A stretch of DNA of 64,000 nt from Spirochaetales bacterium. Lineage in GTDB: Bacteria > Spirochaetota > Spirochaetia > SZUA-6. The notes beneath the pieces were generated by a model that saw only the letters and a program-made list of their open reading frames with translations, did no database searches and was not told where the DNA came from. The stretch is from NCBI GenBank assembly GCA_027021365.1, contig JALUUM010000027.1, positions 310,001 through 374,000 on the forward strand, in the 5' to 3' direction. The position numbers and the translations under genes were made by a program. Below, in pieces: positions 35,577 to 42,891 of the stretch (position 1 is the first letter of the stretch; the number at the start of each line of letters is the position of its first letter).

Positions 35577-35630
35577 ACCTAATATTGTAACAATAAGAGA
35601 CAGTTTTTTCCATGAAATTTGTCTGTATTG

Positions 35631-37331
35631 CTAGGTTCGCTCTGTTTCCCTCTTCTGAATCTTTGCCCATGTATCTTTAAGGCCTACCGTTCGGTTGAAA
35701 ACGGGTTTGTCTTTGGTTGAATCCTTCGAATCGAGGCAGAAGTAGCCCTTTCTAAGAAACTGATAGTTCTCTCCCGGTTTTGCATCTTTAAGAGAGGCTT
35801 CCAGCTTGGAATTCTTAAGCACGATGAGGGAATCCGGATTGATGTAATCGGTGAAATCTTTCCCCTCTTCGGTATCCAGAGGATTCTCTTTGATGAACAA
35901 TCTCTCATAAAGCCTTACCTCGGCACTTATGGCATGCCTTTCCGATACCCAGTGAATTGTTCCCCTTATCTTCCGCCCGTCAGGTGTACTGCCCCCCCTG
36001 GTAGCGGGATCGTAGGTACATTTAAGAGATGTAACCCTTCCGTTCCCGTTCTTTACCACCTCGGTACATTTTATTATATACGCATGTTTTAACCTTACCT
36101 CTCTCCCCGGAGAGAGCCTGAAGTATTTTCTGGGAGGGTTTTCCATGAAATCATCACGTTCTATAAATATCCTGCGGGAAAAGGGGAGTTTTCTCTTTCC
36201 CGCAGAGGGATCCTCCGGATTGTTGTCAGCCTCGAACCATTCTATCTTGTCCTCCGGGTAATTTACGATCTCGACGGGCAGGGGGTCGAGTACGGCCATC
36301 CTTCTCTCTGCCTTCCTGTTCAGTTCTTCCCTGAGGACGAATTCCAGGAGGGCTATATCCACGGTGCTTTCAACCTTTGATACACCGATTCGTTTGCAGA
36401 ATGCCCTTATGGAAGAGGGGGTGTAACCCCTTCTCCTGAGGGCGGAGATCGTTGGCATCCTCGGGTCGTCCCACCCGGAGACGTATCCTCCCTTGACGAG
36501 CTCCAGGAGTTTTCTCTTGCTCATTACAGTGTAGGTGAGGTTCAACCTCGCAAATTCTATCTGCCTGGGATGGGGAAGTTCTGGTAGCTGGTCGAGAAAC
36601 CAGTCGTACAGTGGCCTGTGATTTTCAAACTCAAGTGTACAGATAGAGTGGGTTATGTTTTCTATTGCATCTTCCAATCCGTGTGCCCAGTCGTACATCG
36701 GGTAAATACACCACCTGTTTCCCGTTCTCGGGTGGGGAAGCTTCTTTATCCTGTACATTACCGGGTCACGAAGGTTGAGGTTCGGTGATTTCATGTCTAT
36801 CTTTGCCCTCAAGACACATTCTCCCTCCTCGAATTCACCCTTCCGCATCTTTTCGAAAAGCTCAAGGTTTTCTTCGGGGCTTCTGTTCCTGTACCTGCTC
36901 TCCTGGCCGGGCTTTGTGGGAGTCCCCCGCATCCTGCTTATTTCCTCGGGGGTAGAATGATCTACGTAAGCTTTCCCCTCTTTTATGAGTTTTACCGCAT
37001 ACCGGAAGAATTTTTCAAAGTAGTCCGAAGCATAGTAGAGCCTGTCTTCCCAGTCGAAGCCGAGCCATTTTACGTCTTCTATGATCGATCTTATGTATTC
37101 CTCGTCTTCCTTTGCAGGATTGGTATCGTCGAAACGGAGGTTGCATTTTCCGCCATACTTCTCTGCAGTGGTGAAGTTGAGTACTATCGACTTTGCATGC
37201 CCTATATGAAGGTACCCGTTTGGTTCCGGCGGAAACCGCGTGTGTACATGGTCGAAACGTCCAGATTCGAGGTCTCGCTCTATTATTTCATGGATGAAAT
37301 TGGATTCTCTTCCATTGTCATCTTGCTGCAT
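35631..37331 (-). CDS. glnS: Glutaminyl-tRNA synthetase
   Basis: A 566-residue class I synthetase. The HIGH motif is HIGH at 42-45 within '[17 protein letters not shown]', and the second motif is the GlnRS form 'VMSKRK' near residue 270. '[13 protein letters not shown]' and '[33 protein letters not shown]' (core [15 protein letters not shown]) are GlnRS/GluRS class Ic marks; the C-terminal anticodon-binding beta barrels with '[20 protein letters not shown]' (core [10 protein letters not shown]) confirm GlnRS over GluRS. Its presence implies direct glutaminylation rather than only the amidotransferase route. The ribosome site GGGGAGG lies in the 3' arm of a 14-bp hairpin just upstream (37340-37372). 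Confidence 0.96.
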   Translation of the reverse strand: MQQDDNGRESNFIHEIIERDLESGRFDHVHTRFPPEPNGYLHIGHAKSIVLNFTTAEKYGGKCNLRFDDTNPAKEDEEYIRSIIEDVKWLGFDWEDRLYYASDYFEKFFRYAVKLIKEGKAYVDHSTPEEISRMRGTPTKPGQESRYRNRSPEENLELFEKMRKGEFEEGECVLRAKIDMKSPNLNLRDPVMYRIKKLPHPRTGNRWCIYPMYDWAHGLEDAIENITHSICTLEFENHRPLYDWFLDQLPELPHPRQIEFARLNLTYTVMSKRKLLELVKGGYVSGWDDPRMPTISALRRRGYTPSSIRAFCKRIGVSKVESTVDIALLEFVLREELNRKAERRMAVLDPLPVEIVNYPEDKIEWFEADNNPEDPSAGKRKLPFSRRIFIERDDFMENPPRKYFRLSPGREVRLKHAYIIKCTEVVKNGNGRVTSLKCTYDPATRGGSTPDGRKIRGTIHWVSERHAISAEVRLYERLFIKENPLDTEEGKDFTDYINPDSLIVLKNSKLEASLKDAKPGENYQFLRKGYFCLDSKDSTKDKPVFNRTVGLKDTWAKIQKRETERT

Positions 37332-37339
37332 TTTATGAA

Positions 37340-37372
37340 CCTCCCCTTAATGTGGTATACATTAAGGGGAGG
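37340..37372. promoter_or_regulatory. 14-bp perfect hairpin burying the glnS ribosome-binding site
   Basis: CCTCCCCTTAATGT (37340-37353) and ACATTAAGGGGAGG (37359-37372) pair over 14 bp without mismatch, loop 5 nt. In the glnS mRNA (minus strand) the arm nearest the gene ends in GGGGAGG, 8 nt before the ATG at 37331, so the Shine-Dalgarno is inside the stem. No T run follows, so it is not a standard terminator. TTGACT at 37387-37382 could be a -35 box; if a -10 lies inside the repeat, the element would instead be a protein operator. Confidence 0.7.
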
Positions 37373-37398
37373 AACTTATTAAGTCAAGGAGCGATATC

Positions 37399-38045
37399 CT
37401 ATTGTTTTACCCAGTGGTTGATCACATCGAACCGTTCCCCCGTGTCTCTCTCGCAGACGTAGGTGAACAGCCCGAAGCTGTACTGTTTGTCTGCAAAGAG
37501 GTTTGCAGGGGTTTTCTACCGTTCCGGAGTAGGTGGTAGTGCTTCCGTTTACAACGGTAAGGCTGTTCGCGTAGCTTGTACCAACGGAGAATCCGCCCGT
37601 GGCACCAACTCCTGTCAGTTTTATCGATTCTTCTGTTACCGATAGTATGTGCCAGTATTGATGTATCGATTTTCTTGAAAGAAAGCACGAGCTCGTTGAA
37701 GAATCCCTTTTCAGCCATGATCGTAGCGGGTTCCCTTGGAAGTGCTATTACAGTTTCCCTTCCTATGAGGGAAGGATCCGGGTGGGAGAGAATCGTGTAT
37801 TTGTAGATGTCCATCGGTATGGAGGTAAAGATTACAGAGTCTTCCAAAACTCACCTTGTATAGACGAAGGTTTTTCCCAGGGTGTAGGTAGAAAGGTAGG
37901 TCTCCTTTACCATGGTGGATAGGTTGGCCTCCATTTCCAGTGACGACTGGGAAAAGACGGTAATTATTCTGGTTCTGTGAATCTAAGGAATACTCAGGCT
38001 TCATGTATTTTGCCACTCTCGCTTCGGTGTCTGTTGCTCCCGAAA
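37399..38045 (-). pseudogene. Decayed protein-coding gene with several frameshifts
   Basis: Coding-like text runs through this stretch on the minus strand but jumps between frames. From 5' to 3' the pieces read '...FILFSKFSGATDTEARVAK' (near 38045-37985), 'VFSQSSLEMEANLSTMVKE' (near 37960-37900), 'FTSIPMDIYKYTILSHPDP' (near 37840-37780, continuing to about 37640), 'SVTEESIKLTGVGATGGFSV' (near 37640-37530) and finally 'LFADKQYSFGLFTYVCERDT' ending at the TAG 37401-37399. At least three frame changes are needed to join them, and no start codon with a ribosome site is evident at the 5' end. The intact frames look like an extracellular or effector-like beta-rich protein, but I do not recognise the family. 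Sequencing error is possible, though the genes on both sides are intact. Confidence 0.7.
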
Positions 38046-38147
38046 ATTTACTAAAGAGAATAAAATTGGAGTTTTACTGCATGAACAGGAACAAGACAAA
38101 CCCCTCGGTGTGGCAAGTATCAATGTAAGTCTTTAAATTTTAAAGTA

Positions 38148-38175
38148 TTGATTTTTAGTTTGTCTGGTATAAAAT
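38148..38175 (+). promoter_or_regulatory. sigma70-like promoter next to the cNMP-domain gene
   Basis: TTGATT (38148-38153), a 16-bp spacer and TAAAAT (38170-38175). The start codon (TTG 38186) is 10 nt beyond the -10 box and no Shine-Dalgarno is present. The remaining 38046-38147 holds nothing recognised. Confidence 0.45.
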
Positions 38176-38185
38176 TAATAATATA

Positions 38186-38644
38186 TTGAATGAGGAAATT
38201 GATTTTCTCCAGTCACATTCTCTGTTTGGCGGCCTGTCCAATGAGGAAATGGAGAAGGTCCTACCCTTCATGAGAGAGAAAGGTTACGGTAAGGGTGAGC
38301 TTATATTGCAAGAGGGACAGGTGAATGACAGGCTTTTCTTCATCTACAGGGGATCCGTGGAGATAATCAAGAGGGCAAGGCGGATAACCTCGCTTAAAGC
38401 GGGGGATACCTTCGGGGAAATGGAGGTTATAGACATCCAGCCTTGTATTGCTTCTGTGAGGGCGCTAGAGCCTACCACCGTACTTACCCTTTCCAGTGTG
38501 GACCTGTACAAGATTTCGAAAATGAACCTGAAGACCTTCACAATGATAATCATGAATCTTGCCCGCGAAATCAGCAGGCGTCTCAGGAGGATGGATGAAA
38601 TAGTTTCCAGGGGATCTTTCCCGGAGGATTTCATAGTAGAATGA
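38186..38644 (+). CDS. Single-domain cyclic-nucleotide-binding (CAP_ED) protein with altered phosphate cassette
   Basis: A 152-residue protein that is almost entirely one cNMP-binding beta-roll (about 10-125) plus a C-terminal helix; there is no winged helix, so it is not a Crp-type DNA binder. 'LILQEGQVNDRLFFIYRGSVEII' and 'LKAGDTFGEMEVIDIQPCIASVRAL' (cores GDTFGEME, PCIASVRA) are the family landmarks. In the phosphate-binding cassette the Arg that normally contacts the cyclic phosphate (R-[ST]-A) is replaced: the sequence is P-C-I-A-S. It may bind weakly, bind another ligand or act structurally. Start is a TTG (no upstream alternative; an in-frame stop lies at 38156). It overlaps the next gene by 4 nt. 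Confidence 0.8.
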   Translation: MNEEIDFLQSHSLFGGLSNEEMEKVLPFMREKGYGKGELILQEGQVNDRLFFIYRGSVEIIKRARRITSLKAGDTFGEMEVIDIQPCIASVRALEPTTVLTLSSVDLYKISKMNLKTFTMIIMNLAREISRRLRRMDEIVSRGSFPEDFIVE

Positions 38645-39825
38645 AGGAGAGGCTAGTATTCTCATTGATACTTTCGAGCCTCATTGTGTTGACTGGTCTT
38701 CGTTGTTATTCCCAGTCAGCGATACCTCCCTTTTCCGATGAGGAGAAAAACCTTCACAACAACCTGAAGATGCTGATTTTTTCTTACCCCCTAAAGGAGA
38801 GGGGAGAATCGCTTTTACTCGATATTACAACGAGGTCTGTAGCGGTTGCCTTCGAACGGGCTGGTTTCAAGACCGTATCGAGGTCGGTCAGGCAAATGAA
38901 GGCCATCGTATCGAGCCACGATTACGATGAAATACTTCCTCTGCTTGTAAAGCATGCCGGAAGGACAGGGGCGGATTTCATTGCTCTTTGCTCGTACTCG
39001 GAAAATGGGGAAACGGTGAATTTCAAGGTAGAACTCTATTCCATTGAAATTGATAAACCTATTGATTCGGTCGAGGGGAGGGCAGGCCTGAACCTGGACT
39101 TCGACAATGCCATAGAATCTGCCGTGGACGGCATTATCAGGAGAAATGAGGAGAGCTTTAGAAGGGTTGCCAATGAAAAGATTGCAAGTGCAAAGCTTCC
39201 GTCAGTGGAGAAGGAGGAACCAAAGGGATCGATTTCAGAGTCAGTCAATGAAAAAACCGAAACAGCCAAAGAAAATACCGATGCTCTGGCTGTTGCCAAG
39301 GCCATGAATAGATTTCTCCCGTATGTGAAGTGGGGATGGGGAGTGGCACTGGGTAGCGGGGTTTTGTTACCCGTGGACATTCTTGTAGACTATACCAATG
39401 TACTGGCCACCCCTGTCTTTAAACTCTTTGTAAGTCGGGCACTGTTGAGCAACTACTGGGAGTTCGGTATTACCACCGGTTCATGGCTTGGTATGGTTGA
39501 CGGTTCATCCAAGAGTGATTTCATGATTCTTGTACCGGTTCACCTTGGTATCTCCTATTCGGCGAGGGATGGGAAAGGGCGTTCTATTTTCATTGGTACC
39601 TCCGGCGGCGGGGATATCATTATGCTTTTGAACTCGGGAAACGCCGGCTCTCTGAGTATCGATTATATAAGTGTGCGCCCCGGGTTTGGAACTGATTTCG
39701 GATTTTCAATTCCCATTTCAGGTCATTTTTCTGTCTCTCTCTCAGTCAATTTTTCGATGAGCCTGGAGAATGGGAGGCCATTGATGGGTTTAAGCCCCGC
39801 TATTCTGTTCAATGTGTCGGGTTAG
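38641..39825 (+). CDS. Exported protein of unknown function with beta-barrel-like C-terminal half
   Basis: A 394-residue protein not assigned to a family. Residues 1-26 form a signal peptide; a Cys in 'LRCYSQS' could be a lipobox but the context (L-R-C) is poor. Residues of about 40-190 form an alpha/beta domain ('VAFERAGFKTVSRSV', 'ADFIALCSYSENGETVNFKVELYSIE', core ADFIALCSYSE) like a periplasmic sugar- or peptide-binding/TolB-N-like fold. A charged linker of about 195-220 is followed by amphipathic strands ('YWEFGITTGSWLGMVDG', 'FSVSLSVNFSMSLENG') ending with an F-N-V-S-G terminus, resembling an outer-membrane barrel. It overlaps the cNMP gene by 4 nt (ATGA) and precedes the Ig-repeat lipoprotein by 12 nt. 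Confidence 0.7.
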   Translation: MKERLVFSLILSSLIVLTGLRCYSQSAIPPFSDEEKNLHNNLKMLIFSYPLKERGESLLLDITTRSVAVAFERAGFKTVSRSVRQMKAIVSSHDYDEILPLLVKHAGRTGADFIALCSYSENGETVNFKVELYSIEIDKPIDSVEGRAGLNLDFDNAIESAVDGIIRRNEESFRRVANEKIASAKLPSVEKEEPKGSISESVNEKTETAKENTDALAVAKAMNRFLPYVKWGWGVALGSGVLLPVDILVDYTNVLATPVFKLFVSRALLSNYWEFGITTGSWLGMVDGSSKSDFMILVPVHLGISYSARDGKGRSIFIGTSGGGDIIMLLNSGNAGSLSIDYISVRPGFGTDFGFSIPISGHFSVSLSVNFSMSLENGRPLMGLSPAILFNVSG

Positions 39826-39837
39826 GAGGAAGGAAGT

Positions 39838-40896
39838 ATGTTTTGCAAGAGATGTTTTCTTCCTTTTGTCATCGTTACCATGGGCGCCATTCTCTTTACT
39901 TTTCTCTCCTGCAGCGAGCAGAACATCTTCGAGGTCTTGAACGGGGGAGAGCTTATGCCTGTTCCGACGAGTGCAGCCTTGGAGGCGGGAGCTACCCTTG
40001 ATGTGAATGCAACAGGGGGAATCCCTCCCTATGTATTCTCATGCCTTACGGGGAGTATCGATGAGGAAACCGGCATGTATGCTGCTCCAACTGATCAATC
40101 GACCGACACGATTACGGTAGAGGATTCATCCGGGGCAACGAAGTATCTGTCGATAGTTGTCATTATGGAACCCCTTTCCATTTCACCCGGCGCGCTGAAC
40201 ATAGAGGCAAATGGGAATTACCCGTTTACTGTCACAGGGGGATTGCCGCCTTACGACTATACGCTTGATGGAAGCTGTTATACCGACAAAGGCAGTATTG
40301 CATCTGACAGTACTAATTCTATTATTACCTATACGGCACCGTCCACTCCCTGTGAAGACATCACCCTTCTTGCAGAAGACAGCCTTGGTAATATGGCGGA
40401 GGCGGTTATTCATGTTTTCGCAGCGGGTAGCCTCTTGATAAATCCACCCTCGGCAACGATTCAGCTTGGAAGTAGCGTGAGATTTACACTTTCAGGGGGT
40501 ACTTCACCATACAGTTACAGTTATTCCCCTGCGGATGGCAGTGCCTTGAATGTGAGTGGCTCGGATAATGAAAATGCCGAATTTACACCGGCAAATGACG
40601 GTGTCTATACAATAACAGGGCAGGATAATGCATCTGCCAGCAAGAGTGCAACTGTGATAGTAGAACTGGTACCCCTGACATTAAGCCCCACATCCGCCAA
40701 TGTGCACGTGGGTGACAGCTTTACTTTCCATGCTTCCGGTGGAAAGAAACCATACACATTTGAACTGCTATCAGGCCATGGAACGATAGATTCTGAAACT
40801 GGCCTCTATACCGCTGTCAAACAGGGAAATGACAGGGTAAGGGTTACTGACTCTTTTGGCAACACGGCAGATGCAGCAGTAAAGATCTCCAAATGA
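39838..40896 (+). CDS. Surface lipoprotein with four Ig-like repeats
   Basis: A 352-residue lipoprotein with a lipobox 'FLSC' (Cys24). The mature protein contains four tandem beta-sandwich repeats of roughly 75-90 residues, each with a 'GG.PPY' turn: 'GGIPPYVFSCLTGSIDEETG' near 60, 'GGLPPYDYTLDGSCYTDKGS' near 134, 'GGTSPYSYSYSPADGS' near 219 and 'GGKKPYTFELLSGHGTIDSE' near 300. This pattern is seen in bacterial surface adhesin-like proteins with Ig-like or cadherin-like folds. No enzyme domain is present. Last gene of the 38186-40896 operon; SD AGGAGGAAGG lies before the ATG. A surface-display or envelope role is inferred. Confidence 0.75.
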   Translation: MFCKRCFLPFVIVTMGAILFTFLSCSEQNIFEVLNGGELMPVPTSAALEAGATLDVNATGGIPPYVFSCLTGSIDEETGMYAAPTDQSTDTITVEDSSGATKYLSIVVIMEPLSISPGALNIEANGNYPFTVTGGLPPYDYTLDGSCYTDKGSIASDSTNSIITYTAPSTPCEDITLLAEDSLGNMAEAVIHVFAAGSLLINPPSATIQLGSSVRFTLSGGTSPYSYSYSPADGSALNVSGSDNENAEFTPANDGVYTITGQDNASASKSATVIVELVPLTLSPTSANVHVGDSFTFHASGGKKPYTFELLSGHGTIDSETGLYTAVKQGNDRVRVTDSFGNTADAAVKISK

Positions 40897-40928
40897 TTTT
40901 TACGGTTTACCCTGAAATTTTACATGGG

Positions 40929-42767
40929 CTATTGAAGCAGTTTCTTTAGTTTGTCCAGCATCTCTATGTATTTTGTCGTTTCCTCTGAATCACCCGATAT
41001 GAAATCTGCCTTGGGTGGGTTTGAGACTATTGAACGTGAAAAAGGTGTGCCTCCAGTACTCTTCATCACGTATAGATAGCTTAAGAGGCTTGAAATATGA
41101 TCCAGGACCTCTGCCTGTCCCTCCCTCCTGTTTTCCTCGGCAAGGACATCGAAGTAATCCTCCAGTTTGTTGTAGAGGTCTGGATACCTTCTCCTTATGG
41201 AACCCGATGTTACTATCTGTTTCACGATTATCTTTGTCTCGAGCAATGAGAGTAGCTTCTCCTTTGCACTGGTTCCCTTTCTCGTTACTTCCATGCTGCT
41301 CTTATAGGTGGTTTCCAGATCCTCGATACTTTCGGCAATCTTTGCGAATCTCCTCTTCTCTTCCTCTAACCTTGTCTTCAAATCTGCTATTTCACTCTGT
41401 AACTGTACGATCGACCTTTGAAGTTCTTCTATCCTGTTATTAAGCGTCTCTATCCGGTTATTGAGGTTTTCCTTTTCCCTCTCATTCCTGGAGATTATAT
41501 CCTGGAGTTCTTTTGATTGCATCGATCTGAGCCTTTTGTATCCCCCGGAAATAGCGGACACCGCCGTTATCGCCTTTTCGTATTCGGCCTTTGCCTGACT
41601 GAACCTCTTTCTCCTGTAGTAGTTTTCCGCCCTCTTTACAATTGCTGCGGCCCTATCTATCTGGGCCTTATACTTTTCAAGTTCCTCTGCCCTTTTTCTT
41701 TCCCTTATCAGCGAGTGTAATGCCTTTACGGTAAGATCCTCTACCGGTTTCCTTTTCTTTATAGCGGGAAGCGAGGCAATATCCGGTTTGTTTATTAGCT
41801 CTTCCAAGGAATCGAGCCTGCCGGAAGCAGATTCGTAATTTCCACTCTCTATATCAACGATGGCATTCTTGTAAATGGAGAATATCTGGTCGAAGGCAAA
41901 ATCCTCCTTCTTCTGGATTTCCTTCAAGCTCGATAACTGGGCCGATATTCCCTTTTCCCTGGCAAGCAATGCAGCTTTCTCGCTTTCATACTGTTTCTTG
42001 AGCTCGTTTTCCCTCTCTTTGTAGAAGGTCTTCAACCTGTCTGCCTCTTCTTTCGCTTTCTCGAGCTGACTCTGGTACCTGGAAATCTCCTTGGATATTT
42101 CTTCCTCTCTCTTTTTAAGCTCTTCCTCTGTCTGTTTCTTGAACTCGAGGAGGGCCTTTTCGTTTTCTGATTTCATCTGTGCCTGGATTGCACTTATTCT
42201 CTTCTGTATGTCCGATTCGGAGAGGCCCTGGCCTTTAAGTTTCTCCCTTTCCGACTCAAGGAGCCTGTCCATCTGTTCCTTGAGTTGTCTTTCCCGTTCC
42301 CTTATTTTCTCCTCCATGGAAGCCTTGAGGGTGTCTCTCTCGTGTTTTATCTCGCCCAGTTTGCTCTGAATTTGGAGAATCTCCCTGTTCTTTTCGTTTA
42401 TCTTTTTCTCCGATTCTTTCTTCAGTGTCTCGATTACCTTTGATTCTGCCGTGACGAGGTTGCCGGTTGATGATACGTAGGCCGATTCCTTTTGATTGAA
42501 AAAGGAGAAGAGCAGGTATATACCGGCTGCGAGGACGATTATTGCTGCGATATTTACGATAATAGGTATAGTTACATCCTTCTTTAGAGGTTTCAGGGCG
42601 AGGTTTTCCGGTTTCAGCTGGATTCTCTGTTTTTCTACTATCCTGTTTATCTCTTTGAGTATTTCATCTCTCTCACCGGGAGGAATTCCTGATTCTTCTG
42701 TGTCCCTAGTTTCGAAAGATTTTCTCTCTTCCCTTATCTCGATTGCCTTTCTCAGTAAACCTTTCAT
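40929..42767 (-). CDS. Membrane-anchored large coiled-coil protein
   Basis: A 612-residue protein of unknown family. A cytoplasmic or periplasmic head (1-68) is followed by one transmembrane helix at about 70-91 ('IPIIVNIAAIIVLAAGIYLL') and then long Glu/Lys/Arg-rich heptads from about 105 to 300 and from 400 to 500. Between them lie two short TPR-like stretches ('AIVDIESGNYESASGRLDSL', 'AENYYRRKRFSQAKAEYEKA'). A globular C-terminal region of about 520-612 follows. It could be a cell-shape or scaffold protein, as in other spirochaete coiled-coil proteins, but this is inference. It is divergent from the second cyclase, with a shared 124-bp control region. Confidence 0.75.
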   Translation of the reverse strand: MKGLLRKAIEIREERKSFETRDTEESGIPPGERDEILKEINRIVEKQRIQLKPENLALKPLKKDVTIPIIVNIAAIIVLAAGIYLLFSFFNQKESAYVSSTGNLVTAESKVIETLKKESEKKINEKNREILQIQSKLGEIKHERDTLKASMEEKIRERERQLKEQMDRLLESEREKLKGQGLSESDIQKRISAIQAQMKSENEKALLEFKKQTEEELKKREEEISKEISRYQSQLEKAKEEADRLKTFYKERENELKKQYESEKAALLAREKGISAQLSSLKEIQKKEDFAFDQIFSIYKNAIVDIESGNYESASGRLDSLEELINKPDIASLPAIKKRKPVEDLTVKALHSLIRERKRAEELEKYKAQIDRAAAIVKRAENYYRRKRFSQAKAEYEKAITAVSAISGGYKRLRSMQSKELQDIISRNEREKENLNNRIETLNNRIEELQRSIVQLQSEIADLKTRLEEEKRRFAKIAESIEDLETTYKSSMEVTRKGTSAKEKLLSLLETKIIVKQIVTSGSIRRRYPDLYNKLEDYFDVLAEENRREGQAEVLDHISSLLSYLYVMKSTGGTPFSRSIVSNPPKADFISGDSEETTKYIEMLDKLKKLLQ

Positions 42768-42848
42768 CTATACCCTGAATTTCGACCCTCTTCGAATTAA
42801 TGTCAAACCATTTTTACTCTGTTCCCACATTCCCATATTTCCATTCAT

Positions 42849-42878
42849 TTGACAAGTTCTCTCCCGTCGATGTATCAT
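42849..42878 (+). promoter_or_regulatory. sigma70-like promoter close to the second cyclase start
   Basis: TTGACA (42849-42854), an 18-bp spacer and TATCAT (42873-42878). The ATG at 42892 is only 13 nt downstream of the -10 box and is not preceded by a Shine-Dalgarno (the sequence is GTAAGAAAAA), so the leader would be about 6 nt or less. Confidence 0.5.
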
Positions 42879-42891
42879 CCCGTAAGAAAAA

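Noticed and set aside
37422..37847. A 141-residue open frame on the minus strand taken as an intact gene
   Set aside because: Only its N-terminal half reads like protein; the rest changes to low-quality coding text where a neighbouring frame continues the sensible sequence. It is one fragment of the decayed gene.
37711..38016. A 101-residue minus-strand open frame upstream of the former
   Set aside because: Its start is sensible for about 20 residues and then the good text moves to another frame, so it is another fragment of the same decayed gene.
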